64,000 nt of DNA, taken from contig CM072340.1 of NCBI GenBank assembly GCA_036874045.1, positions 20,263,001 through 20,327,000 on the forward strand. The letters are read 5' to 3'. The stretch comes from Cymodocea nodosa. Lineage: Eukaryota; Streptophyta; Magnoliopsida; Alismatales; Cymodoceaceae. Position 1 is the first letter of the stretch. The number at the start of each line of letters is the position of its first letter. This document shows positions 46,244-57,970 of the stretch, in pieces. The notes under the pieces are model-generated. The model saw nothing but the letters and a program-made list of their open reading frames with translations, was not told the DNA's origin and did not search any database. A program made the position numbers and the translations under genes.

Positions 46244-48157
46244 TTACCAGTAATCATTACAAGAACACAAGCCCTCCCTAAATGAATGAAATCTACTGCG
46301 ATCTCTTACGATAATCTCCCTATGGTACACCTTTGAGATCAGCTTCATTACCACATGGCAATCCCTGCACACCCTGAGGTTCTTCACTATCCTTATCACG
46401 CTACTGCGGCTAGTCCTCGCAATACCAAAAGCAACAGCAAGCTTCTCACTGTGCCTTGATATGGCATCTTGCTTCTCTTCATCCTCTATATCATGAAGAA
46501 CGCTCAAAGTCTCTGGGGAATACCCTTCTTCCCTTAGTCTCCAAATGATCTCCTTCAACTTCCTGTGAGCCTCCACTTTTGAACCCTTTGGTTCTTCATT
46601 TGCAATGAACAAATAGATTTCTTTATCTATTTCAATTGTACTCCACCCGGGAGTCTTCTGCATCTTCTTTTTGCTCATCGATATTCGCACGTTTTCTGCG
46701 TCATTCCATTTTCTTGTTATGGAATATATGTTTGACAACAAAATGTAGTCGCTTGAGTCATTTGGGTCAAGTTCTGAGAGTTGTTTCTTGACAAGCTCAG
46801 CTAGTTCAACCTGTCCATGAATGCTGCAGGCACCAAGCAGTGTCCTCCATATGATAGCATTTGGCTTGATGGTCATCTGTTTTATGAAGTTATAAGCCTT
46901 GTCAAGTTGTCCAGATCTTCCATAGAGATCAACCATGCATCCGTAATGTTCTGCAGAACGGTTAATACCATATTCCTTCTCCATCTTACAGAAATAGTCG
47001 TATCCTTCATCTACAAGTCCAGAATGGCTGCAAGCATAGAGCAAGGAAATGAAGGTAATCCCATCAGGCTTAATTCCATGTTCTTGCATTCTATGGAACA
47101 GCTCTATTGCCTCCTGCCCAAGCCCATGCATTGCAAGTGCTGTGATCATTGATGTCCAGGAAACGATGCACTTGGTCTCCATTGTCGAATTGAAAACCTG
47201 ACTGGACAACTCAATATTTCCGCATTTAGCATATGTGTCAAGCAGTGCATTTGAAACCGAAACTATTCGAATCGAACCAGTCTTTTCCATGTACCCATGT
47301 AGGATCTTTCCAAGCTCGAATGCTCCAGCCTGAGCACATGCAGAGAGCACACCAGTTAGGCTGACTTCATTTGGAGAAAACTTCGACCTCAACAATTCTC
47401 GGAAGAACGTGAAGGCATCATTAAAACATCCACTAGAAGAAAATCCAGTGATCATGGTACTCCAGCTGACCGGATCTTTATGTTGCATGTCAAGGAAAAC
47501 TCTCTTTGCCATACCCATGTTGCCGGCTTTTGCGTATCCAGCAAGCATGATGTTCCACGATGTTTGGTTACGCCATGGCATCTGAGCAAACGTCTTTTCT
47601 GCACCATTCAAGTCCTCTGCCCTTAGAAATGCTGTGAGAAGGGCGTTCCAAGCAACAACATTTGGTTGCAACATATTCCCGAACACTTTCTGTGCGTCCA
47701 ATAAACGCCCACATTCGGCATACATACTCACAAGCGTGGTATCAACGAACAAGTGTCCATCTAGGCCATGGCACACAACATCTGAATGTATTTGACACCC
47801 GGCTCTCAAGGAACGATAATTGGCCGCAGCCTTAAGGGCAAATGCAAACGTAAAACTATCCTGTGGTACGGACCTCCGCCGCATTTGGGCGTAGACGGCA
47901 ACAGCTTGATCAGGTTTCGACGAATCCGACAGGCCACGTATGACAGTGTTAAACATGAAAGCATCAGGGAAGCGTATAAACGAGAACATTCGGCAAGCAT
48001 CGTCCAAGAGGCCGGAAATCGAGAAGGTGGAGAGGAGGAGATTGCCGGCGACAATGGGGTCATTGTCAAGGCCAGTCTTGGTGGTACTGGCCTGGATTTG
48101 CTTCAGGTGGATTTGGGTTTTGCAGGATTTCAGTAACGAGAGTGTCAACTGCAACAT
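46244..48157 (-). CDS. Pentatricopeptide repeat protein, PLS class with E/E+/DYW domain
   Basis: Organellar RNA-binding protein; DYW-class members are C-to-U RNA editing factors of plastids or mitochondria. Single exon of 637 residues from ATG 48157. Repeats run from about residue 30 to 480, with typical lines such as [76 protein letters not shown] and [19 protein letters not shown]. The E/E+ region ([27 protein letters not shown]) is followed by the DYW domain. The DYW domain keeps the zinc/catalytic signature [10 protein letters not shown] and CRDCH, and the exact C-terminal end NDYW. No break was seen. It is divergently arranged with the cytochrome b561 gene. The exact orthologue and its editing site cannot be named. 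Confidence 0.95.
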   Translation of the reverse strand: MLQLTLSLLKSCKTQIHLKQIQASTTKTGLDNDPIVAGNLLLSTFSISGLLDDACRMFSFIRFPDAFMFNTVIRGLSDSSKPDQAVAVYAQMRRRSVPQDSFTFAFALKAAANYRSLRAGCQIHSDVVCHGLDGHLFVDTTLVSMYAECGRLLDAQKVFGNMLQPNVVAWNALLTAFLRAEDLNGAEKTFAQMPWRNQTSWNIMLAGYAKAGNMGMAKRVFLDMQHKDPVSWSTMITGFSSSGCFNDAFTFFRELLRSKFSPNEVSLTGVLSACAQAGAFELGKILHGYMEKTGSIRIVSVSNALLDTYAKCGNIELSSQVFNSTMETKCIVSWTSMITALAMHGLGQEAIELFHRMQEHGIKPDGITFISLLYACSHSGLVDEGYDYFCKMEKEYGINRSAEHYGCMVDLYGRSGQLDKAYNFIKQMTIKPNAIIWRTLLGACSIHGQVELAELVKKQLSELDPNDSSDYILLSNIYSITRKWNDAENVRISMSKKKMQKTPGWSTIEIDKEIYLFIANEEPKGSKVEAHRKLKEIIWRLREEGYSPETLSVLHDIEDEEKQDAISRHSEKLAVAFGIARTSRSSVIRIVKNLRVCRDCHVVMKLISKVYHREIIVRDRSRFHSFREGLCSCNDYW

Positions 48158-48863
48158 GAATTTTTACAGATTACAACTGCAGGCAGCGGCACCAACTTTC
48201 GGAGTTATGGGTATTCAGGCGAAGTCTATAGTCGAGCGCGAGTAGCTCGAAATTTCTACAGTGTTCATTCTTTGATGGATCTCCTCTTCCTCTCTTCTAT
48301 GCGGAGGTTCTCTGTTCCTTCTTTTCTTCTTCTCTGATCGATCTGGAAATCAAAATTCTCGGACGGCATGATTTCATTGACCTCTACACCTATGGTTTGG
48401 CGGTGGCAATGGCGCACGTTCTTGTGGGAAGAAGGTCCGGGTCGCCACCCCGTTGGTGGAGATGACGCCCGTGAATGGCCTGGGGCTGGGACTTGCTCTC
48501 CTCGGTGGTCTCGTCGTCTTCGCCGCCGTCACTCCAAAACCCCACACCAGTAACTATTTGCAACGGTAACGAGAACAGCGATGTTGTATTTTTTTTTTTT
48601 TTTTTTAAAAAACACGTCGAACTTCCACCGCGATACGAAAGTCGACCGTGTCCGACGTGGACAATTCGTCCAAGCTGGCGAATACGACCTCTGCCGTCGA
48701 TGACGGGGCTCTCTAACGTGACCAAAAGGTCAAACATAGCTAGCCTTTGATCGTGGTCGGTAGTAAAGCCCTTGATCCGGCGATTTGCTTCCTCTCCTCA
48801 ACTCCCAAGTCTCCAACCCCTGCCCTCCTCTTCTCCACTCCCGTGTCTGGTCACTGGAGCTCG
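48158..48863. promoter_or_regulatory. 706-bp divergent intergenic region between PPR and cytochrome b561 genes
   Basis: The two start codons lie head to head, so this region must contain both promoters and leaders. It is partly GC-rich, with a T18-class run at about 48590-48606. The GC-rich part at about 48430-48560 contains a short hydrophobic frame (MTPVNGLGLGLALLGGLVVF and a few more residues) that I cannot assign. No convincing TATA box was found for either gene. Confidence 0.5.
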
Positions 48864-51800
48864 ATGGCGACCCCGATGGTCCGATTCCCCATCCTCCCCC
48901 TCACCCACCTCATGGCCGTCTTCACCGCCGTGCTGATGCTCGTCTGGACCGTCCACTTCCGGGGCGGAATGGCCCTCTACTCCGAGGACAAGGCCCTCAT
49001 CTTCAATGTAACCTTCATCCCTTTGTCTGTGTTTGTCTTGCTTCCTCAATTGTTTCGCTTGGCTGACCGAATCGGATGGATATTTTGTAGGTTCACCCCG
49101 TGCTGATGTTGATTGGGTACTTGCTCTTGAGTGGCGAAGGTGAATTTTTCTGCTTGCTCTTCACTATTATGTGTTTCGATTTTAATAGGATGAAATTAAT
49201 TAGAGGGTACTGATGATGGAATTTTATTCACATATCAAAGCCGAGAAGTTGGCACGGCGAACGAATTCTTCGTTAGTTGTTCACGCGACCTTAGCTGTAC
49301 AATGCTTGGGATGTAGTGACAGATTCTTTCCATGAAAAATAACCTAAGCACGATTAGCCATTCTTTTCCTAGGTTTCAACATTTTTGGCTATCCTTTTAG
49401 TAGTCCCAAGGAAATTCAGTCACGTGTGGACTATAATATTATTTGCCGCGCATACTTCCGTACAGAAATGGGCAAATCAGTGGAGGAGATTTCTGAAGAT
49501 GTATAAGTAGCTTTGAAATAGTTTGGCTGCAATATTGATTTCTAATGAAAGAGATTGAAACCATTGACGGAAAATGATATGAGCAATGAAACATCAAACA
49601 ATTGAAATTGCAGGATGTTAAGAGGTGTTTTGGTAAAGATTTGCTTTTCAACTCTTGATTTGTTAGTTTAAAGAATGCTTGGGAAGTTGGAAGTCGAGAA
49701 TCTCGAGTGAGCTTATGCATTCAAGGTTATTATAATCAAATCAAGTGTGAAAACCATGATATGCCTTGGTTATTATAACGAAATCAACCATTATTTAAAT
49801 TTTTTTTGTCATTTCTCTCATTTAGTTGGCATCAATGCATTTGAGGCTATTCATTCCACTCCTCTTCTTATCTTGTCTTCTCCAACTGCTCCCTCTAACC
49901 ACCATGCACCAAAATATGTAATATAATTTTGTAAATTTTGTTTTTAGATGGTTTGCTTTTGAATTGCAATGGTAAGCATTTTTTGGTGGTTAATTATTTT
50001 CTTTTGGATTTTCAGCTTTATAGTTCTTTATTTTTTTTGCATTCTGATTTCTCATAACTTGTGGTTGTATGGCTCTCTTTCATAGGGCCTACATGCTGAC
50101 TTGTCTAAGGACAACTTTGGATCTATTTTCCAATATCTTTCATAATTTTACACATTATTTATCTAGTATAGTTTCGCTTTTATTGCACTATTTGTTTGTT
50201 AGGAAATAATGCATGCAAGGGTGGGTTAGAAATAGCTTTCATAGATTAACCTGTATAGATTCCACAAAACATACCATAGGTGATTTGGCAACCCCTAATC
50301 TTTGTATGACCTTAGAGACTAGGTGCTATCTTGCTCACTTATAACAACTTTCTTGTTTAGTATTCTTTGAATTTGCTGATGTGTAATTTGAACTTAAATC
50401 TAACTGTATTGCTTAATTGCCTAAGTTTTTTAAATTGGATAAAGAAAACACATATTAGTTTTTTCATGAGTTTAATGAGGTTTGTAATATGATGAAGTTA
50501 CCACATTTGACGCCTGATGTTATAAAGCTTAAATTTATTTCTTTTGCACTAAAGGACAAATCAAAAAAATGATTATATAGTTTACCTATTAGTTCAATTA
50601 CTACTTAATTTTAATTTTGCTCTATATTTTTGAAGAAATATCATCTTTTGCATAAAACCATTAAAATGTAAAATGAGATTTTGTTTTGTAGGCAAAAAGT
50701 GGGAGAGCTAATTTGAAATTTCTTTGAGAGATTTTGTGATTGTTGGCCTAGGTCCACATCACACATTGAATGATGATGTCAATGCTAAATTATTTATAAG
50801 GGTCTAGATATTCCTATCAAAGCAATACTTGAATCTACATGTCATGAAAGATTTATGAAATTGGAAGAAGATAAAGCTTGAGACTTTTTTTGAAGGTTTG
50901 GCAAAAAAAACAATGTTATGGGAGAGTTCTATAGATCTTACGCAAGAGAAAAACCCAACCCTTGTGATATGCACTTGATTGAATCTCTTAAAAAAATTTC
51001 AAAATGACTCTTATTTTTTGCCTACATTACAAGATCTCATTTTGCATTTTAATGGTTTTATATATAAGTTAATATTTTAAAAAAAATATAAAAAAAAATT
51101 GAGATCAAGTAGTAATTGAATTGGTAGGTAAACTATATAATCATTTTTTTACATTATCCTTCAATGCAAAAGGATAAATCTAAGCTTTATAGTATGAGAC
51201 ATCAAATGTAGTAATTTCTTCGTAGTACAAATCTCATTAAACTGATGAAAAAACCAATATGTATCTTTCTTATCTAAATTCAAAAAACTTAGGCAACTAA
51301 ACAAAATAGTTAGATTTAAATTCAATGCCAGCACATTCAATGAGTACTAAATAAGAATGTTATTCTAAGTAAGCAAGATAATACCTAATCTATAAGGTCA
51401 TATGAGAGTTAGGAGATAGCCTATGGTTTATCTTGTGGAATCTATGTAGGTTAATCCATGGGAGTTATCTTTAGTCTACCCTTGCATACATTATCTCCCA
51501 ACATACAAAATAGTGTAATAGAAGTGAAACTATTCCAAATAAATAGTGCAAAAAATGATGAAAGATATTGAAAAATGGATCCAAACTTGTCCTTACACAA
51601 GTCAGCATATAGGCCCTATGAAAGAGATTCACACAACTAAAAGTTATGAGAAATTAGAATACAAAAAAAAAAAAAAATTATAAATTTGAAAATTCAAAAA
51701 AAAAATTAACTATTGTCATTCTTGATTTCTTAAGAACAACCTGCACAAGGTAGACCTAAGAACTATTGAAAACATGATAAATTATTCTATTGTCTAGTTA

Positions 51801-54800
51801 TTTCAAAATTTTCTTTTTGACCATTTCTTTGATATTCAAGTTAAGTCTTCTTTACAAGTCCTTTTAAGGATGAGTCTCTCTTTCAAATGAATTTTATGTT
51901 GACAAATGGCCTAATATCTTTGATTTTTGTCATTGTTCACCTTATAACTTCCTTGTAATTCTTGAGAATACCAATACCTAACAAACTTTCTTCTTGTTTA
52001 TGAGATATGTTAGAAGCTATAATAACAAGTAAAATATTATTTTTTTCTAAGTACATATACTTTAGATTCTCGAGAAGGGGTTTCAACTTAAGAATTGATG
52101 GTTCCTCAATTGAAGGTTTGCAAGCCGTTCTAAGTTTGGCTAGATTGAATTCTAAAAGGGACATATAACAAACCTCATCCACCACCTTTGTCTTTAAGCT
52201 TCCTTGTAGTCCCAACTCGTGTTCTTTCTCCAACAACACAACTTCTTCATCACTATTTGCCTCTTCCTCCCATTCCTCGTCTCCTCTAAATACTCTACCA
52301 AGTTTACATCAAAATCTTCTTCTTGCATTCCCTTACAACATTCATCTTCTATATTGCAAATATTAAGAATAATCTTAAGATCCCTATAAGTCAACATCAT
52401 ATATCCACTTCTACAATTGATCATAGTGTTAGAAGTGGTAGGGCAATGTCTTCCTAAAATTAATGGAATTTGCTCCTTAAAATTTGTTAAAGAGTAAGTC
52501 TCCATAATGATAAAGTCAATAGGATAGATAAATTTTTAGACCTTAATCAATATATCCTCAATTTTTCAAAGAGGGGTCTAAATAGATCTATCTACAATCT
52601 GAATAATAGTTGTTGTAGGTTTTATGCCTTCTAATCTCAACTCTCCATAAACAAAATAGGACATGACATTTATCTCAACTTCAAGATCCACTAAAGTTCT
52701 ATCTATCAAGAGATTATTGGAACACTTAGGTCATCATATTTTTTAGGTATTTGTATAGAAAAAAGAGAATTAACAGTATCAACTAAGAGTGCTCTTTTAA
52801 GTACTTTGTCAGTTTTTTTTTTTTTGTACATAACTCCTAGAAGTATTTATAGCATAGGATGAAATTTGTTGTATAACCTTCAATAATGGAATGTTTACCT
52901 TAACCTGTTCAAAAATTTCTTTGATCTTTTCCAATTATGAGTCTTCCTTCTTCTTTAATCTTTGGGAAAAGGAGACAACTAGATCTTTGCTAGGTATCTT
53001 TAAAACATCCTCTAACAAATCCCTTTGCTTCTCCCCCTCCTTGGACTTTTCATCTAAATCATAGGAGATCGGACTAGTTGAGGACTCATTTGCCTTTGTC
53101 TCCATCTCTTATACATTAGGGATAGGATTCAAGATTTCTAACTTAGGAGTACTACAAATCCTCTACCCAATCTAAGGGTTATGAAGGATTCAACTTCTTC
53201 CTCCCAATCCTCTTGATTCAGTTTTAAACTAGGGGGATCTACAATAGGTCCTATCTTTTGACTTTTTAAATTTTCCATATCTTTCTCAAACTTCATTATA
53301 GTGTTATTCAACTCATCAATTGCTCGCTCAAGGTTAACAAGTGAGCTAGAATGAGATGAAGTATCATCTAGAGAAGTCATGCTACACACTTGCCTATGAT
53401 ACAATGGTTGGTAATCCTTAGATCTAAAATGTTGTTGCACATAAGGATTGAAACCATTATTCCACCTAGGGTTATAAAGAGGCATATTTGACTCAATTTG
53501 GGAAAGAGCATCCCAAATCTTCCTTAAGTACATAAAATGGACAATCCTTCCTATGATGTCTTTCAAGGTTGCATCTACTATACCCAGGTGTTTAGATAAA
53601 ATTCCCATTATACCCATAAAAACCATTTGGATCCATTAGCATATTCTCCTAAAGAAAATTTTCAAGACAAAAGTACAACCAGAAATTAAACAATAAATCC
53701 AAAAATTCTTTGTATATTCCTCTATATAAAAGAAATGCAACTTTATAAGCAAGACCTTCAAAAACTTAAACTACTGCTAATTGAACCTAAGTCACCAAAA
53801 ATTCTAATGTGATTGACATCAATTCTCTAGCAATGATGTCAAAAACTTATACAAGATTTACTTCTAAACTATAAGTGCATGGTGTACGTTGTAATATTTC
53901 AACAAATACAGATCACTTCCTTAGGGAATTGAGGATTATGCAAAATATTTCCAAGGGATTAAATGGAAACAAGAAGGGAGAAATTCTAACTTACAAACAA
54001 AGGGCTTCAAATATGTTATCAATGTGCTTCACAATCTTAGCAAGCTTGCATCTCAAGTTTCAACATTCGTAACCACATGAACCACATAAGATTGCATGCA
54101 AACACAAAGATTAATTTCTGAAAATAAAATTCAACAAGCCCCTAAATGTTACCACACATCCACAATGTCAATAAACAATAAATAACAACAAGCATACAAC
54201 TAGAAAGGGGTTCTTTAAGCATAAACTCAAAGTTACTCCTAAATAAGGGCTAGAGGCACATCATAATTACTAAAGATAGCAATAATGGAAGTATGGATAA
54301 ATTGATTATTTAGCAAATACCTAGCAAAATCAAAGATAAACAAAAAGGGAAAAGAATCCTTCTCTTGGTTTCCGCGAACTTAGAGGAGTTCTGGACCGTC
54401 CACGATGATGCAACCATGCTGAACAACACCCTCCTAGTTGCTTGAAGTCTTCCTTGCAATAATAATCATGCACTCCATTGAGAATCACTCTGAATGCACC
54501 CCAAGGAACCGTCACTAGCCTTGTTAAGTGTGATCTGCAAAGACCCATCAATGGCAACGGTGTTCCCTTGCAAGAAACAAGCTTCACCACACTGGAGAAG
54601 ACACCACCCAAGTCATGCATCTACCATAAGTTGTTTTTTGGACCCTAGCCACTAGAATCCTTGAGATGGGAACAGGAGAAGTGGGGATGTACCGAAATAA
54701 GAAATGATAATTGTTGTAATATTAGAAAAGAAATTTACATTAAATTAAAAATGAAATGTGAATAATTTCTTTTTCTAAAATTACAATGCTAGATACTTTC

Positions 54801-56277
54801 TTAAAAAGGTTTAACGACTAATAATCAAAATAATAACAATAACAACAACTAAATTAAAAAGGAACTATCCATCCAAACTTCACAAATAACTCTTTCCAAA
54901 TTCACAAGTTCTGATCATAACTCCAAAGTTAATAAACAACACAAAGTCTCATAAATCCACGTAAGTCATAAAACACAGATAAGACTGCCGCCACAACCTA
55001 ACACTAGCTAACAAGTCCTCTCCTACTTACTCCATACTGGGCGAATTACTTGATCACCTAAAAAGAAATAAACAATTGGAATCTTCGTACTTTTATGTCA
55101 ATTTTTCGATTTTGCTCTTATAAGTAGTTTTATCTACAAATCCTAAAGAATCATATAGAAATATCCTTCCCTACATTATAATTTACACAATGAAGCATAT
55201 ATAAAATTATCTAAAATGATGCCAAACAACCGACACTTCAATTAACACACGGAAGGCCAAATCCAAGTTTTTTGTGCATTCAGGTACAAATCCTTGCAAC
55301 AATTTTTTGGTGCATTTAGCAACAGAGCAGTACATTCGACATGTGCGGTGGACCTCCAGCATTTGAAGGGGGTCAGTGCGGGGAAGAAATCACAAGAGAG
55401 TAAATAGTTGATGTATAGCATTTTATTGCTGCTTCCTAAAAACTTTACCAAACCGACCCTGAGTCACATACATCAACTATTTTTCTTTAGAATTATTGGT
55501 CTCTTCTCATTTCTCAAACAAAGGCAACTTAAGCTTGGCATAAGTGGATTAAAATTATATTAGTTTTTTAAGTTTACTATGATTGTGCAGCTTTACATCT
55601 TTTTCTGTATAACATTTCCTTAAGTTATTTTTTCTATTGTAACTTACTAATGGATTTTGTTTGTTGGATGTAGCCATGCTAATCTTCAAGACATTATCAG
55701 GGACCAAGATCTTCAAAAAGTCAGTGCATCTTGCAATACAGTTCTTTGCACTGTTCTTTGGTTTAGTTGGCTTGTGGGCGGTTGTAAAATTTCACAACGA
55801 AAAGGGAGCTGATAAGTTTTACAGTTTACATTCTTGGTTGGGTTTAGCTTGCCTCATCTTATTTGCTCTTCAGGTTTGTATGTGGCCCTATGCTTGTAGT
55901 TTGTCCTCATTCTTATTCCTCGGTAGAACTTTATGTCTACCATGTTGTTTCCTCATTTTCCTAATTGTATGCAGTGGGGCATTGGGTTTGCTACTTTCTG
56001 GTATCCTGGTGGATCAAGAAGCAGCAGAGTTTCCTTGCTTCCATGGCATGTCTTTTTCGGGATTTACATATATGTCCTATCTGTTGCCACTGCTACTACT
56101 GGATTACTGGAGAAAGCTACCTTTCTTCAAGGCAGCAACATTATATCTCGTTATTCAACAGAAGCATTGTTAATCAATTCCCTTGGCATTTTGCTCGTAC
56201 TTCTATGTGGTTTGGTTGTTCTTGCTCTCACTGCATCTCTCTCTAAGAGTGAGGGTCACCGAAATGGTACTGACTAG
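48864..56277 (+). CDS. CYB561: Cytochrome b561, ascorbate-dependent transmembrane ferrireductase
   Basis: Six-helix di-heme membrane protein that passes electrons from cytosolic ascorbate across the tonoplast or another endomembrane to monodehydroascorbate or ferric chelates. Exons 48864..49007, 49091..49139, 55674..55873 and 55975..56277 are phase-consistent and give 231 residues. The four expected heme ligands are present: His50 (VHPVLM), His83 (SVHLAIQFF), His117 (YSLHSWLG) and His156 (LLPWHVFFG). Their spacing equals that known for the plant cytochromes b561, which supports the splice choices. Other family landmarks are KFHNEKGADKFYSLHSW, FWYPGGSRSSR and TTGLLEKATF. Hydrophobic segments cover all six helices. 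Intron 2 is 6.5 kb and full of transposon-derived DNA, including a large inverted repeat. Confidence 0.95.
49985..51712. repeat. Large imperfect inverted repeat (about 0.73-0.75 kb arms, 0.25-kb spacer)
   Basis: The left arm (about 49985-50737) matches the reverse complement of the right arm (about 50983-51712) over nearly its whole length. Shared words in the same order include ctctttcatagggcct, atgctgacttgt, taaccta/tgt plus atagattccacaa, ttgcctaagtttttt, and atgattatatagtttaccta. Identity judged by eye is about 75-80 percent, with small gaps. The spacer has no recognised coding domain. The arms lie in intron 2 of the cytochrome b561 gene, so the pre-mRNA could fold into a long hairpin. 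Confidence 0.85.
51937..53640 (-). mobile_element. Ty3/gypsy retrotransposon remnant (gag and aspartic protease), antisense in cytochrome b561 intron 2
   Basis: On the minus strand, a gag-like frame at 53626-53138 has NMPLYNPRWNNGFNP, SSLVNLERAIDELNNTI and an acidic end LNQEDWEEEVESF. Downstream, protease-region pieces follow in order: RTLVDLEVEINVMSYFVYGE (about 52700), where the usual D-L-G reads D-L-E; PTTTIIQIVDRSI; KFIYPIDFIIMETYSL; and IPLILGRH. Last comes the protease-RT junction, with PSIEEPSILKLKPLLENLKY and LLVIIAS (about 52110-52000). Stops interrupt it, and RT and integrase are absent. The sequence stops near the inverted repeat. No LTR was identified. Confidence 0.8.
53641..55673. 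other. Rest of cytochrome b561 intron 2
   Basis: The part to about 54660 is probably the 5' untranslated or LTR-side DNA of the gypsy remnant. The remainder to the acceptor at 55673 is AT-rich intron. No coding domain was recognised. Confidence 0.45.
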
Positions 56278-57599
56278 GCAAATATACACTTAATTTCTCA
56301 ACATTGACTTTCATAGGATTTACTTGGTTTTCTTCTCCCCTCCCCGGTATTTTTGAATGCTGATTCGACTATCTTTTTATTTTATTAAATTTACATTTCC
56401 TATTTTTGAATTGTCGAATGTTGCTTCTTGTATCTCATTATGTAATCTATGGTCTATGTTTTTACCTTTATCCTGAAAAGGCACTTGTCTCCATGCCTTC
56501 TGAACGTTTCTGCACAAAACAAGCCGAATAAAGTAGTCTTTTCGGTACATTGCCAACAGATCTAACAAAACCTCTAAAATATCAATATGATAGGTTAAGC
56601 CCCAGGTTTGTTATTTCTATATTTCTCAGTTTATTTCTAGTAATTGATACAAAGTTATATTTATTTTTCATTCAAAACATCTTTTGACGAAGAATTGTAA
56701 ATATTTGTTTTATAAGATGTATTAAGATTTAAATTTTATAGAATTTGATAGAAAAAATTTAAAATTTGAATGTTCGTGTACGTTAAGAATTTAAAAGAAA
56801 TTAAAATTTAAGTATTTGTATATATGATAGAATTGAAATAAATTGAATAAAATTGATTTTTAATGAAGTTAAGTAATAAATTAAAGTAATTAGTAAAAAT
56901 GTAATTAATCAAAAAATAAATTACTTATATTAATAAATATATATATTATTAAATTAAATTTTTATATATCATTTATCAATTAATTAAGTATATTATTATA
57001 TAAAATAAATAAAAATTAACACATCTTAATTGTATTACATGTTTAAAACAACAAAAAGTTAATTATAAATTTTATATTCCTCATAATATATAAAAAAAGA
57101 TATATTATAATAAATATGTTTATTATGATATTTGTAATATTCTCGTTTAGTATCATTTCACATTACATTCATGATATTTTTACAAAATTAATCTACAATT
57201 GGGACTCTAATGTTCTTTTGTTGATTAATGCTCATTAAGCCAATCTAATGTTGATTGCAGTCTGTTAGTGCATTTTAATGTTTAAAGATGCATGTTATGG
57301 ATAATATATTTCGTACAATTATATCAAATATAGTTTAACATATTTGCCAATGCCTTTGCTTTAGGCTTATGGAATTATCATTAACCTACATTAAATCCAA
57401 TATTAAGAAAATGTTTCACATGTATAATAACATTTTATTAAACAGTCTTAAGTTTTGATCCAATCTGCCTATTACATCCTTATAATGAACATGTGAAAAG
57501 ATAACTCCAGGCAATTTGAAACAAAGAAGCTTAACACAAGAAGTTTCTTACCACCAAAGAATCTTAACAGAGAAAGTAATTACACCTACCACTAGAAGC
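56278..57599. other. 3' flank of cytochrome b561 gene and AT-rich repeat-like DNA
   Basis: The likely 3' UTR is followed by extremely AT-rich DNA (56640-57200). The word atttgtatatatgatagaatt near 56813 resembles the motifs at 7.9-8.0 kb. No gene is seen. Confidence 0.45.
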
Positions 57600-57970
57600 T
57601 TACCTTCTTCGACGTTGGGTGGTTGCGTCGGGAGCATTAGCTATGTTAGAAGCATCAGTTGTGTTGGGAGCATTAGTTGCATCGAGAGCGTCGACTACGT
57701 TGGGAGCGTCAAACAGGAGAGTCAGCTACATTGGGAGTGTCGAGTGGGAGCGTCAACAATGTCGAGTGGGAGAGTCGACTACATCAGTCAAGAGTGTTGA
57801 CTACGTCGATCGGGAGTGTTGGGTGGGAGTATCGGCTGGGTCAGGCGAGAGCGTCGACTACGTCGGGAGCGTTGGCTACGTCGAGCGAGAGAGTTGACTA
57901 CGTTGGGAACATCGGGCAGGAACGTCGACTAGGTCAAGTAGGAGCATTGAGTGTGTCGATCGTCAAGGGA
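57600..57970. repeat. GC-rich degenerate minisatellite
   Basis: About 370 bases made of diverged copies of a short unit of the type gggagcgtcgactacgtc (for example ttgggagcattagttgcatc, gggagtgtcgagtgggagcg, gggagcgttggctacgtcga). It lies in very AT-rich surroundings. The open frames across it in three registers are products of the repeat. It resembles in character the CG-rich repeat in the Harbinger element at 32.4-32.8 kb. Confidence 0.75.
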
